Shown: piece after piece, positions 33,779 to 45,700 of the stretch
How positions within the stretch are numbered: the first letter of the stretch is position 1
Layout: every line of letters begins with the position of its first letter
Assembly (NCBI RefSeq): GCF_965638725.1
Contig: NC_134950.1
Location: forward strand, 108,894,802 to 108,958,801
DNA length: 64,000 bases
Origin: Aptenodytes patagonicus
Lineage: Eukaryota; Chordata; Aves; Sphenisciformes; Spheniscidae
Direction: 5' to 3'
Notes under the pieces: model-generated
Databases searched by the model: none
Told to the model about the DNA's origin: nothing
The model's input: only the letters and a program-made list of their open reading frames with translations
Position numbers and translations under genes: made by a program

Positions 33779-36700
33779 CTAGGAAAACAATCTATTTGCA
33801 TTGTGTACTTTTCACATACAATAACTTATTACCACATTACAAATATACTCTGGGTAACGTCAATGGGCCAAATTCACCTCCTTTACCTTCCATAGTGTTG
33901 CACCCGCATACAGCATTGATGGATTTGACACTTGGTCCTTCTTGATGACAATACTACATCAAATGCAGTATCACAGAATACCCATCGAATGTCAGATATT
34001 ACACCATTATGAACTAGAATATCTGCTTGCTTTTTATATTACAGTAAGTAGAGTTTATTGCTTCTAATGACCAGAAGGTACCTTATGAAGACAGCATAGA
34101 TGTCAATAACACTTTTCATATACTGTATTATGGATCTTGGAACACTGAGGTTGGCAGATCACAATCATTAAATTATTTTTCTTCTTTATTTGCTGTTTGC
34201 ATTTTGATTTTGCTTTGCTGAACGCACATGCAACTAGTGGATTTAACTCTGTGCCAGAAGTGATATGTCAAAAACATTTAGGAAAACTTACTGTTTTGTT
34301 TTGTTTTACTGAAGTCAGGCATGAGTGGCATGCAATAGATTGCAAGGAAAAGCAAAAGGACATCCATTTCCAAAGGATTTATAATCTCCATGCACATGTA
34401 AAATGTCTCTTACAAAAATCATTAACATTTGTTAAAAGTGTGCCTTTTTGCCTCTTTTTATACAAGTGTACATGCAATTACCTGTCTGAGCTAAAACTAT
34501 TTACAAAATTTCATAATACAATACATCTTTTAAAGTGAATAATACATGAAAGGCCAATGTTTTCTGTTGTTTTGTAACACTGTACAAGATTAAAAATAAA
34601 TAAGGCATTATAATACAGGTTTATCACAAATTAAAAAATGTTGGTTTTCACTGTAATACAAAACTCTAACTTGAAAGAACATTATGGCTAAATAGTCCTC
34701 CTGCCTGGGCAGAACACATACGGAATCTGGACTTGCTGATGTAAAGAAAATGCTTTGTTTCTGCTACAAGCAGGAATTCAACACATGAAAATGATTCACG
34801 CTACTTACTAATGTGTTCAGACTCCTCAAAGCACTGAAATGGCACAGGTCATATACTGTTTCCCTTCAAACAGTGACTCCCAAGTACTTTCTTTTGCCTT
34901 ACAGATAAATTACAGGCAAAAGTGTGAAAGAGATTTAGGCGCATGACCTACTCTCGGTTACAGTGTTGTAAAATATTCAGTTCAGTACCGACGCAAGACA
35001 TCGCTGTAACCCAAAGCAGAATTTGGCCTACAGAAGCTCAACTCCTGACCTTCATAAGCATGCTAAACTCCCAGTGATTTCTGCAGGCCTTGTGGGTACA
35101 TAAGGGATGCAGATTCAGCCCTAATGAGCTGAAGCTTTTGGCTCTCAGTCTCACCTAGAGAAAGCAAGGGAGAATTTGCATGCGTTTTAGCGAAGACAAG
35201 GGAACGTGACTTGCCACAGCAGGAAGCAGCTACAAAAACCAACGCATTTTACAGGCCGGATAAAATAGCTTTCTAGTCAATGCACATGGAAAATGTTTGG
35301 AAATATCTAGCCAGTAATTCAATTGAATGCCAGTTTGTAATCTCAGCAGAGAATAATAATTAAAAAATCATTTAAAGATAAAGGTAGCATAGGAACACTT
35401 TGAAATTAGCTCCCAAGACAGTGAAGTCCAAAGATCTCTGATACTTATCTCCTTATATAAAGAACGAAAGACTTTGATTATTACTATTATCTGAAAGAGA
35501 AAACGTGCAAACTGATGTAAAATATTGTGCTTGCTATTGACAGACATCAACATGCCAAAATGGCATCACTTTGTTGTAGGGCTCGTATCTGTTAATTGTT
35601 TCAAGCTAACAGCTGCACAAAACAGTGAACAGAAGTGCAGGAGGCTATTCTGCCCACAATGCAACAAGTTACTATCCTTGGTTAAACGTCAGGGACTTTT
35701 GGGTACTGTGGGGCAGAATTGACTCCTTGCTGGGGCTACAGGCAAAAGTTACAGAGCTTGACCAGAAAATTAATAAATGCAAGATGGGAAATAAACTGCA
35801 TGCGTTAAGGTGGACACAACCCAAATCCCACAGAAATCCAAGGAAATTCTTCTGATGATTTTCAGGGATATTGGAGTGGGCCACATATTATCTTCAGCCA
35901 ATTGCCAACAAAAATTTGATAACAAGCTTCTCTAATTTGGCAGAAAATGTGCATTTGTGGGGTTATCGGAAGTATTACTACCACCTCTTTCCATGTATAA
36001 AACTTACTGAACATATCAAAGAACGCAGAAGAGCAGAGAGATTAAATCTGTCCTTTAAATCTATCATGAAAGAGCTGAAATAAAGCAAATGTACACGGAA
36101 AATGGGGAAAAATGATAAGAATAGGGAGGGAAAGCATAAAGGCAAGAGCACACCTTCATTATATCATGATTTCAACGGGCATGTAGTTTTCCCTGTTGGA
36201 ATGGCTGCTGAACACTGCCTGTCATTTTCACATGGCTTTTTACTAATTTGTGCCTTGGCTGAACTTTGTTCACGATTCTGTACTGCTCAGTCCAGGACTA
36301 CATAGAAAAATATAGTTTTCCCCATAGTAAAACCAGCAACAACAACCACAACAAAAATATGAAAAATGTTAACGGTAGGACTCAAACAAAGTTTGGAAAA
36401 TGACTCCATCATTGATGCTGTAAGCTAGCACACGCACACTGGACTGGGTGCAGCACCAAGAAGCCATCCTGGTCCACTCAACCTGCTCTGGAGGCACAGA
36501 CCTCCTGCAAAAGGGACGAATGAGAAGCTGATGATGGACTGTGCATGTCTGGTCCTTCCCATTCAACATGGAAAACATTCTTACAAAAGTCACGTGCCTC
36601 ATTTGACTCTTGGAGAGGAGGATCAGGCTTAGAAAAACTTTGGAGTAATTCTACTAGCACCTGCTAATCTTTTAAAATTTAAAATTTAAAAAGCCCAAAT

Positions 36701-37810
36701 TTACCTTGCTACATGATCTTCCACTGACATTACTCCAGGACTAGGCTGGGAATGAGTCTGGGAATGAGAACAGTCCCGAAAATCTTAGCACAGGGGACAA
36801 TTCGTTTCTGCTCACTGTCCATTTAGTGATAAAAGAAACAATGGCAATATGCCTATATCTTGGACCTATTAAAAAGTAACAAAGAAATAATTTCATTGTA
36901 AGCTTTTGAGGTGGGTCAATGGCTGTATTTGGTCTGTGTATTCACGTACTACCAGATCTACTGCTAGGATCTGAAGATGCTTTTAATAACAGTACATGTA
37001 AAAATAATGTTTTATTATTATGGGTGAAATGATACCAAATTCACTGATTCAAAAATTGTGTAACTTGGGCTTTTTGTGAGTGGAACTGAGTGATTAATGC
37101 TATTGCACATAATGCCTTCCATTTTGGTTAAATATTTAACTTACCTGTGTGATGATTTAGTTCTTACAAATCTATTAGAAAACATAAATATGCTTTACAT
37201 GTGTGCTTTACATGGATACCACTTATTCAGTTTAATTATGTAAATATTTGTTCTTTTAAATCTGTATTCTCTACATATATTTATTTAAATGGCTTTGAAT
37301 ACCTCAAAATCAGAATTAAATTATTCTAGAAGAATACCTGTGAACTGGATAGCTGTTAGGGAGATAAAGAAATGCCGTGACTTTCCACAGATCAGCCAGG
37401 GTGCATACACCTAGTACAGTTAGGAAGCAATTCTCAGGTTTTTATAGTCACTTTAATCACAACACTAATTTTGCTAGCTTTGTAATGAAGCACCTAGCTG
37501 ACAGGGTACATAAAAATTAATTAAAAACCCTGCTTAAAACCACCGGAGTCCCACAGCAGCCTGATATGGCTACATGGAGAACAGAAACTCTTGCAGCATT
37601 TCTTTAACCATTTGCATCTGTTGACACAGTATTTGTCCATATACTTTTAACACAAACAGTGACTGCTCCAAAGCAAATGCTGATTGCAGGAGAATCACTC
37701 AGAATATTCTTTCCACTGATATCAGTAATAAAATAGGCCCACCAAAGGGAAATGTGACATCTAGTACAAGCAAGTTTTCTACTGTACAATCTGGACAACT
37801 TCTGTAGTCT

Positions 37811-37902
37811 TGGGTGGGGTTTTTGGGTGTAGGGGGTTTTTTTTGTTTGTTTTTGTTTTGTTTTGTTGTGGGGGTTTTTTTGTTTGTTTTTTTTTTTTTT
37901 TA
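37811..37902 (+). repeat. G/T-rich tract (A/C-rich in the ADCY1 transcript)
   Basis: About 90 bases almost entirely G and T on the plus strand (GGGTGGGG, then GTTTTGTTTTG, then a 15-base T run). A strand-asymmetric low-complexity sequence, read as poly-A, AACAAA and CCCCCAC in the ADCY1 direction. Confidence 0.8.
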
Positions 37903-39144
37903 GTTAAAAGGAAGTTTTGCATGTTTTTAGACTATGTAAAATTTTGCTTCTCTTTTGGAAAGCAGTGAGGCTGGTTAGCTTGTGCATCCCCATCAGGACA
38001 GTATGGTACCTGTCCATGGTGCACATGTCACTCAGCAGGATGACCTCCAACTGCCCCCACCTCAAGTACGGAGCTGTACTCCACATTTGACATCCAGATC
38101 AGCGTTTCAAGATGAAACCATGAACAATAGGATGTGGGCTGCATTGAAGGAAAAAGCAGTCAAAATATGTTCCCTTTTATGCAGATTAAGAGCAGGCCTC
38201 ACTCTCCTGGCATGTTTACCAGTGTGCTCCTCATTTGGGCAAAGTTTGACTGTGCTTGTTTCTCAGAATTATAGCTTTCTATAATTGTACAGCTTTGAAG
38301 AGTGAGCCTGGGTAGAATCAAGATATAATAAAACTGTGGCATAAATTTAAAAATCAATTAAGACATAAGACTATGTTGGCAAACATACAAATGTCAAAAA
38401 GCTAGCAACGGCATGTTTGTCACCAGTACAGGACTATTCTTTGAGCTGTTTAGAAAGGTAAAGCTAAATCCTGGAACTGGGCCACAGGACCTGTGCTGTT
38501 TGTAAAAGCCTGAAATAATACCATCCTTCTGCTCTTCAATAAAATCAGCACTGTACATAAAGGAATGTTTCTATATTGCATAAGCAAATTGCTGTGCTTG
38601 CAGGGTGCTCCTCTGTCTTGCACAGTCAAATGACCTGTGAAGAGGCAGCAACTTCTGAACTCTACCACCCTTTTTTTTTTTAATGGAAAGAATATATATT
38701 GTTCTTCTGCCAAACCTTTAAGCTCTGTGGTTTATCTACTTCATATCCTAGTGTTACGGTTTGAATTGGAATTTTTTGGAAGTTTTTTGAGCATGCAAGG
38801 AGAATTTTAAAAAATACATAGGGTTTAGCAATTAGCTGAATCCAGCCTTCATTAATCTGCCATTGACAGCACAATGAACACTGTTCTCATTGCTTTAACT
38901 CATGCACTGGGAGCACAGTTTCTCTAACTCTTGCCCTGGAGAGTCTCCAGCTGCCCCACACTCCACGGTTAAATGCAGCTTTGCTAATCCCAGACCCAAC
39001 AATGCTGGCTATGACAGAAAGAGAAATCTCTTTGCTATGTCATTGCAGGTGGATGTGTAAATAAATACATATTTTTATGTTTATCTCTATAAATCTCTAT
39101 TAAGTCTACACAGGACTGTTTGTATATGTGCATATATAAATTAA

Positions 39145-39172
39145 AACATATATATACACACACACACATAAA
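39145..39172. repeat. TA/CA microsatellite
   Basis: ACATATATATACACACACACACAT; lies about 290 bases downstream of the ADCY1 stop codon on the transcript. Confidence 0.75.
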
Positions 39173-39458
39173 TAATTGCTTGCACGTTTATCTCATTGTT
39201 TTTCATTTACCCTTTAAAAATGCCAAGAAAATATTCCTCATTTCCAGAAAATCAGGTTTTGACTTTTTCTAACAGAATTGCTAGCCCTTATATGTTCCAT
39301 CCCAAGAGTTCGTTACACAGTCCCCAAGTTCTCTTTGGTTGGGTTGTAGTGGTCCTTGGTTAATGCCATGGCCTATGACCTCTGATCTCTTGGTAAAAAT
39401 TCAGGCAACCATTGCTCTCCAAGTTCACTGCAAATGGCACAACCATATCTCCTTTGCT

Positions 39459-39797
39459 CTACGCCTCCTTCACAGCTGGCACAGAAGGAAGATAATGCAG
39501 TGTTTGATTTGTGTGAGTGGCAGATGCTTGACCTGCTCCAAGCCCAGCTTTTACAGTAAAGCTAGCAACTGAGGATACAGACGGACAGCTGGTGCCCAGT
39601 TTTGTTTGAATGTTTGCTCTCCCATAAGGGTACATTTTCCGCTCTAAGTTTAAAGACCGTGTTTGTGAATTATTTCCATCGGCCTTTCCTTCCAGGAAAT
39701 AGGTCAACATTTCACCTTTTCCCTTTACACTGACTTTACCCCTGCACATGAATTCATAACTGCACCTTTTTAATATCCGCTGAACTTCTTCTGTCAC
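39459..39797 (-). CDS. ADCY1: ADCY1 terminal coding exon: end of C2 and C-terminal tail
   Basis: The acceptor TTTCTGTCTTCAG precedes 39797; the exon then reads [16 protein letters not shown] and [20 protein letters not shown]. The lysine in VKGKG is the conserved phosphate-binding residue of C2. A variable 60- to 70-residue tail follows, ending [10 protein letters not shown] and stop; human ADCY1 also ends in KEA. The first codon is GTG (valine), so this is not a translation start. Confidence 0.97.
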   Translation of the reverse strand: MTEEVQRILKRCSYEFMCRGKVSVKGKGEMLTYFLEGKADGNNSQTRSLNLERKMYPYGRANIQTKLGTSCPSVSSVASFTVKAGLGAGQASATHTNQTLHYLPSVPAVKEA

Positions 39798-42700
39798 CTG
39801 AAGACAGAAAGAAAAGAACTATTAGTTTTTCCTGTTCATATAAGGTTAATTCTAGAACTGCCCACCCCTCCCCATTTTACTTCTCTGTCATGAAATACGC
39901 ATAAGCAGAATGAATTAGCACCTAGTGCTGCTCTCAGGCTCACTTAGAATTTTCTTAAGGAATTAAAAATCACTGACCAAACTGGAATCTGAGATGCCGA
40001 ACTTCTGGTCTTGAGCTGAATAATGACACAGCCAGAGTAAGCTCCGTCCCACAGAAATGTGTAACCACATTGTCCACTGTTGTAAGCTGGATCAGTTCCA
40101 GTGACGTTAATTTACTCCAGAAGAACTTTTGATCCCTGGAGACTAGACAGGTATTTTGGATAAAGGACTGCAAGAGTTCATTGAGATTTTGAGAGGTGCA
40201 GCATAGCTTCTAGCCAAGCTCTAGTAGAACAACAATGTTCTCTCTCTGTGTAGCCTCTCCGATCCAAAGTATCCAAGGAATTTTTAAAGCTACATAAAAT
40301 GCAGCAGGATGCAAATGGACACAGATCCTTTCCTTGTAGTCCTTATTCAGGCAAAATTCCTACAGCACAAGGACTGGCCCATGCAGTGTCGGCATTCCCA
40401 GGCTTGCCTCCAACTGTGTGCAATGCAGCAGAGAACTCTGTTTCTTCTAACGGGAAATGATTTATTTGAGGATTTAGTTGCCTCCAAGTAGTGAAGTGTT
40501 TATAATGGAAAACAACTATACCTCTGATGCTTGAATCATCTGGAGAATGTTGCCCTTTTCATAAGAACCACAAGATCAAGTGAGGTTGCGTTTTCTAAGT
40601 AGTCTTGAAAATGTAACCACATATAAAATAGGAGGTATGTAAAATTTGCAAAATTGTCTCAGAATGCACTTACCTGAATTTTCCCCTGCACTCCAGTACT
40701 ATCCATCCGGCTGGCAACATTTACAGTGTTCCCCCAGATATCATACTGTGGTCTTCTGGCTCCAATGACTCCAGCCACTACTGGCCCGACATTAATACCT
40801 AAAATGAAAACAATGACTTTGGTTTCAAACACTACAGCATATTATCCAAGGGAAACATGAATCCTGCAAAATAAATTTAACACAAGTGCCTTAGAATTTT
40901 TCTGGTCATAGGACATAATATATGTTAAATTAATGCCAATTGGACTTCTGTATTTGTAAGAGCTGTAGAAAAAAATAAAGACATACACAGAGATATTTTA
41001 TTGGAAATGCAGTATGATAGACAACATAAAAATTTGGCTCATCTGTAGGTTTTCTTTTTTTATTTATTTTTTTTTAAGAAAAGCAGTGGTAGTGCAGAGT
41101 TTAGTTGTAGAATAATTCAGGACAAACTGTTAAAGATCTTTGATTGTTTGTTACGACTTCCACTGTGGTTGCTCATATAAAGCCTTTCAATGGAGGTTTT
41201 CCAAGCAGAACAGAAATAGTGGCCTGGAAAACACGAGGAATGGGGTAAGGGAAGTGTGTCACATTGGTTGTCAGTACCAGACAACTCAGATCAGGGAGAC
41301 ACTGGAAGAAGACAAGAGTATGCGAAAACGGCACAAGCATCTTTTTTGGAAAACCACAGGGCTCGATTCTACATTTCTGACTGATTTTGACACCTTGTTT
41401 GGAAGATAAAAGCGGATGTTCCTTCTGAGTGCCCTGAAGAGCTGCACATGCTAAACCCTGCATGAGGTTCTGTGTAAGGGCTTTCCCAGGCAAGTTGTGC
41501 AGAAGAATGGGGGTTAGATATTTGTCTTCTGCCCCTTTGTGAAACTGGAAAGACCAGTTATAACAGAGTTCAAAGCAAATTTGGGGTTTAAAATTATTAG
41601 GATATACAGGAGGGCAAAGATGTATAACTCTCCTATTGCTACCCTTGATATCTTTGGTCTTAATCTTCTGCTGCTAGCAACCTCAATTTTCCCCTTGTCC
41701 AGCCCATTCTCACAATTCAGCCATGAAAATATATAGAGAAAGAAGCTGGAGAAAACTATCTGTGTTAGAATATGCAATGAAATGAGAACAGCAGTGGAAG
41801 TAGCATTGGAGAGGAGCGGGAAGCAGGGAAGGAAGGGAAGAGGGGAACTTGCTTTCTAAGAAGGTGGGGAGAAAGGACTCCAAGAGGTAAGACAGGTAAT
41901 AACATGTAACGGATTGCATGGGAAGGTTTGTGAAGACCTGAGGATTTGATCTGTTGGAGAAAACAGGACTGGTTCAGGTGATTTGGCATCTGCGGACAAA
42001 AAGCTCCCATCACACTTTTAATGCCAACAAAGCTTTTGCAGACGGAACTTAATAGTTAAGTACGGTCAGACCCAGTTTTCAGCAGTTTAGCAATGCAAAG
42101 CAGTGTAAGCCACAAGACTGGGTGCACTAATAATATTGTATAAAATTATTGGTGCAGTTTCCTTTTAAGGGTGCATAGATTAAGTAAACACACTGGAATT
42201 GGACACAATTATAATTCCTTAATACTGATGCTTACCATGCAGCCTGCTGACCTTCTACATGGATGTGACTCTCCTGCTAAAGGCGGCTTTTCAGTTTTAA
42301 TCATGAGTGCAGAACAGGTAATCCTTTGCAGACAGCACAGGGAAAGCCAACAAACAACAATGTTCTGCTTGTGTGATAATTGTAGAAACGTGACTTACCA
42401 ACTCGTAGGACAAAGTCGTTGTAAGACTGATAGTTGATTTCATCAAGAACATCAAACATCTCTATTGCAAAATCTGCCAGTGTACTCAGATGGGAATAAA
42501 TTGATTTTTTAGCCTAGAAACAAAATAGTATTGCACATTAGATTTGTATGGTACTGAGAGGCAGGTGAAATACCAAAGTGAAAAACAATGAAATGCTCAG
42601 ACTGCATGGCTTAGGAAAAGAATCTAACCTATTTTGCTGTTTGTGAAAAGAAACTTTTGATGGTGGCTACAGCATATGCATTCTTTTCTCAAGTACTGAA

Positions 42701-45700
42701 TTCTTTTTTTTTTTTCCCCCTTCTCTCTCTCTTTTTGATTTCTGGGAAGAATGGAAAGCAAAGTTCCCGTGGTAAAGTGGTTCTGTTGCTAGAGAGCTGC
42801 AGATGTTTGTTGTGAGCGTGGCAGGGAATATAACCTGCTTTCTTACAAAACTGCTTTGCCTGATGATTATTAATAACTATAGTTTCTGCCCTCTTCTCCC
42901 TTTGGGGTTTTCGCTAGCTCCCGGCTCCATGGGGTGCATGCTGTTCCCATTGACAAAACTCCTGTTAGGTTTAATCCTATGAGATGCAAACACCCCTATT
43001 TTTTTTCCTTTCCAGGCAAGCTGAAGCGAGTTGTTATAAAACATACCTAAAGGAACTAAAGCAAAAGAACCAGAAGGGATCAACTGAAATGCTGAAGTAT
43101 CAACTTGTAAAAAAACCCCAAAACATAAGAAAATAATGTTTACAACTTCGGTCTAATTAAACTGTGGAACTCATTTTTAGAAGATATTGTGGATTCCAAA
43201 AGTTAGCTAGATGCAAACATAACTACTCAAATTCATGGAATAAATATTTGCTACAAAGTAGTAAAAAGATATTATCTGTAGCTCTAGAATTTCTTAAGCA
43301 GCATATCATTAGAAAGTGGGAAAGTGAGGTTTGCATGTTTGTCCTGTAACTCATGACCTTTCCCCAGGATCTACCGTTGGCTAGTTAAAGACTGGTTACT
43401 AGAATAGACCTTTGACCTGACTCAGTATGGTTGCTCTTATGTTGTGCTCTTATTTGAATAATAAATATGAATTCTTGAACAGATTTGCAAAGTGAAAGTG
43501 GGCTAAAGGTAGGATATGGTGAAAGAAATGCAGGGTCAGTGACAGTCTAGCTTCAGTAGGGTGTTGCACAACAGGGTTGTGGCAGCTGGCATGAGATGAG
43601 AGCTCGCTGGGTTTTTGTCATTATAGTGAGATTGTATAAATGGAGTACTTGACAGTGGCTGAGAAACCTGAGAAACAGGTTGCTATTTGCTTTATTTGGC
43701 TCAGTTTGAAAGGGTTCCTTCATGTGTCTGGGAAATTTACAAAAATTAGAGCAAAGTGCTAACAAAAAATTATGAAAGTCATCCTTGGGTCAGTCCCAGT
43801 TTTTAGGAAGGATATTTTTATTTACCTGCCTGGGTATCTGGCATTCTGCTTCTTGCATTGTCAACTAGCTCTACTCTTTTCCAGCCTCACCAAGACAAAG
43901 GAAGAACAAGAATTAAGTTTAAAGAGCTGATGGCTACACTTCCAACAGAGAAGGAGAAGAATATTGAATGTCTGGAGGAGGGAGGGACGAGTGTATAGTT
44001 TTATTTAATCCTCTAATCTTCTTTATATTCCTTATCCTTCCATTTCTTTGCTGCCCGATGAACGTGTTGATTTCCTGCAATGCCCCTCAGGGTTGCAGGA
44101 GAGAGGACTGGTCACAAATACTGGATGTCCTGCAGGTGACAGATGCCTCTCAAAAGGATTACTGGCAAACTCTTTTGAACCTGCACTGAAGAACATCACA
44201 AAGTTAGGACCCTGGTGAAGTCAGGACCCTGGTGAAATCACAGACGTAATTTCAAAGGACTCCACACACACAATGAACTTATATTGTGCAAAAGATCTAC
44301 AAAGAGCTTGGTTTGTGTGCTGCCCTGATGGATGATGTAACTGGCAAGCAATTATTTATTTAAACATCAGAGGAATAGTTACTGGAAAGACTGCCCAGAG
44401 CATCACAGCAAAACCACTCTGGCAGAGGCAATGTGCATTTACTATACTCATCTGCTGAAGTCAAGCTGCAGAAACAACAGTCCTGTAAAATAGGGGATTT
44501 AAATATTTAACTTCATCAGGGTACTGGGTTCTTATGTGTGTAAATATCCTCAGTTAAGAGCAAAGTTAACCTTATCCACTGCTTTCTGCTCATGTCCAAA
44601 TTCTAGTATGAAATTGGTGGCTCACAACCAGAAGCTGTGCCAGATTTTCTGATGAAGCTGTGACACTCCTGGCAGAGGGGAGACCAGAAGCACTTGAGTC
44701 TCTTCTGGCTCCCCATGGACACATATGACTCTGTAGGGCAGCCCAGGGACTGTGTGACGGCTGGCAGTGATTGTCTGCGCATGACAGGCTATCCAGGATC
44801 ATCAGACTTCTAATACATAGCTGCGTGCTGAAGACCTGGTGGGAAACTGCCAAGAGGATGTGAATAATTTCTACTCATTTGCATCACACAAGCAGGGGGA
44901 AGAGTTCACGGAAGAGCTGAAACCCCAAGTTAAAGTAAAAAATATTGGCTGTTTCATACAAGATCTTTAGGTTTTCTGGAATAAGAATGTTAAATAAATT
45001 CTACCTCTACAGAAAAGATCAAAATTTGCCCCAAGATTTCAGAGAAAAGTAGAGTCCTGTACAAGACCTTCTGCAGTGATTTAAAATGCATTATCATAAG
45101 CTCAGAGTGGTATCTTCAGTACCGGGCTAACTCAGCTGACCCGTCAGTTAGCAACTATAAAATACAAGACATAAACATGTTTAGGTTTTGGAACATATGC
45201 TGCCAAAGTTACCCAATAACATACTTGTTTTCAGGATTATAGTTCAAAGAGCATTTATAGCAGACACACAAGTATGCCGTTGCCTGTTTGCCTGAGATCA
45301 CATTGAACAAAATTCAAAGGATCAATTTTTTTGCCTGTCTCAGGACCCAGGAGTCAAACATTTCAGCATAAACGGAGTCTTAAAAATACCTTTTTGTAAT
45401 GTGTAGATTTCTAGGAATGATACAAAGGAAAACATCAGTTGTAAATACCCTGCAGACCAGAAAATTAGTTGCATGTGATATACTCCAACATGATTCTAAC
45501 AGTTGATTTCAGTGTGGCCTTGTTTTTTATTTACCCTGTGAGGATAATTGTTGCTAGAAAGTTCACAGGCCATCTTCTGGCCCTTTTTGCTTTTGCCCTC
45601 TAATTTGGTGTTATTTTGCAATGCTAAACCATATGCATGAGAGTACCTCTACAACATAAGTACACGCATATCAGAACAGGGGAGAGGTGTCTGGAAATTC

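Larger units (their letters stand above)
29040..39458 (-). other. ADCY1: Probable long 3' UTR of ADCY1
   Basis: No coding exon is found between the ADCY1 stop codon and the candidate poly(A) site, 10.4 kb away. Mammalian ADCY1 mRNA has a 3' UTR of several kilobases, so a UTR of this length is plausible. The stretch is AT-rich with several TA/TG simple repeats, a Pumilio-like TGTATATA on the minus strand in the repeat at about 29351-29396, and an A/C-rich tract (as transcribed) at 37811-37902. Transcription over the full length is inferred, not shown. Confidence 0.5.

Noticed and set aside
36661-36692. TTTAAAATTTAAAATTTAAA palindrome-like stretch
   Set aside because: Low-complexity AT sequence is self-complementary by composition; not evidence of a structured element.
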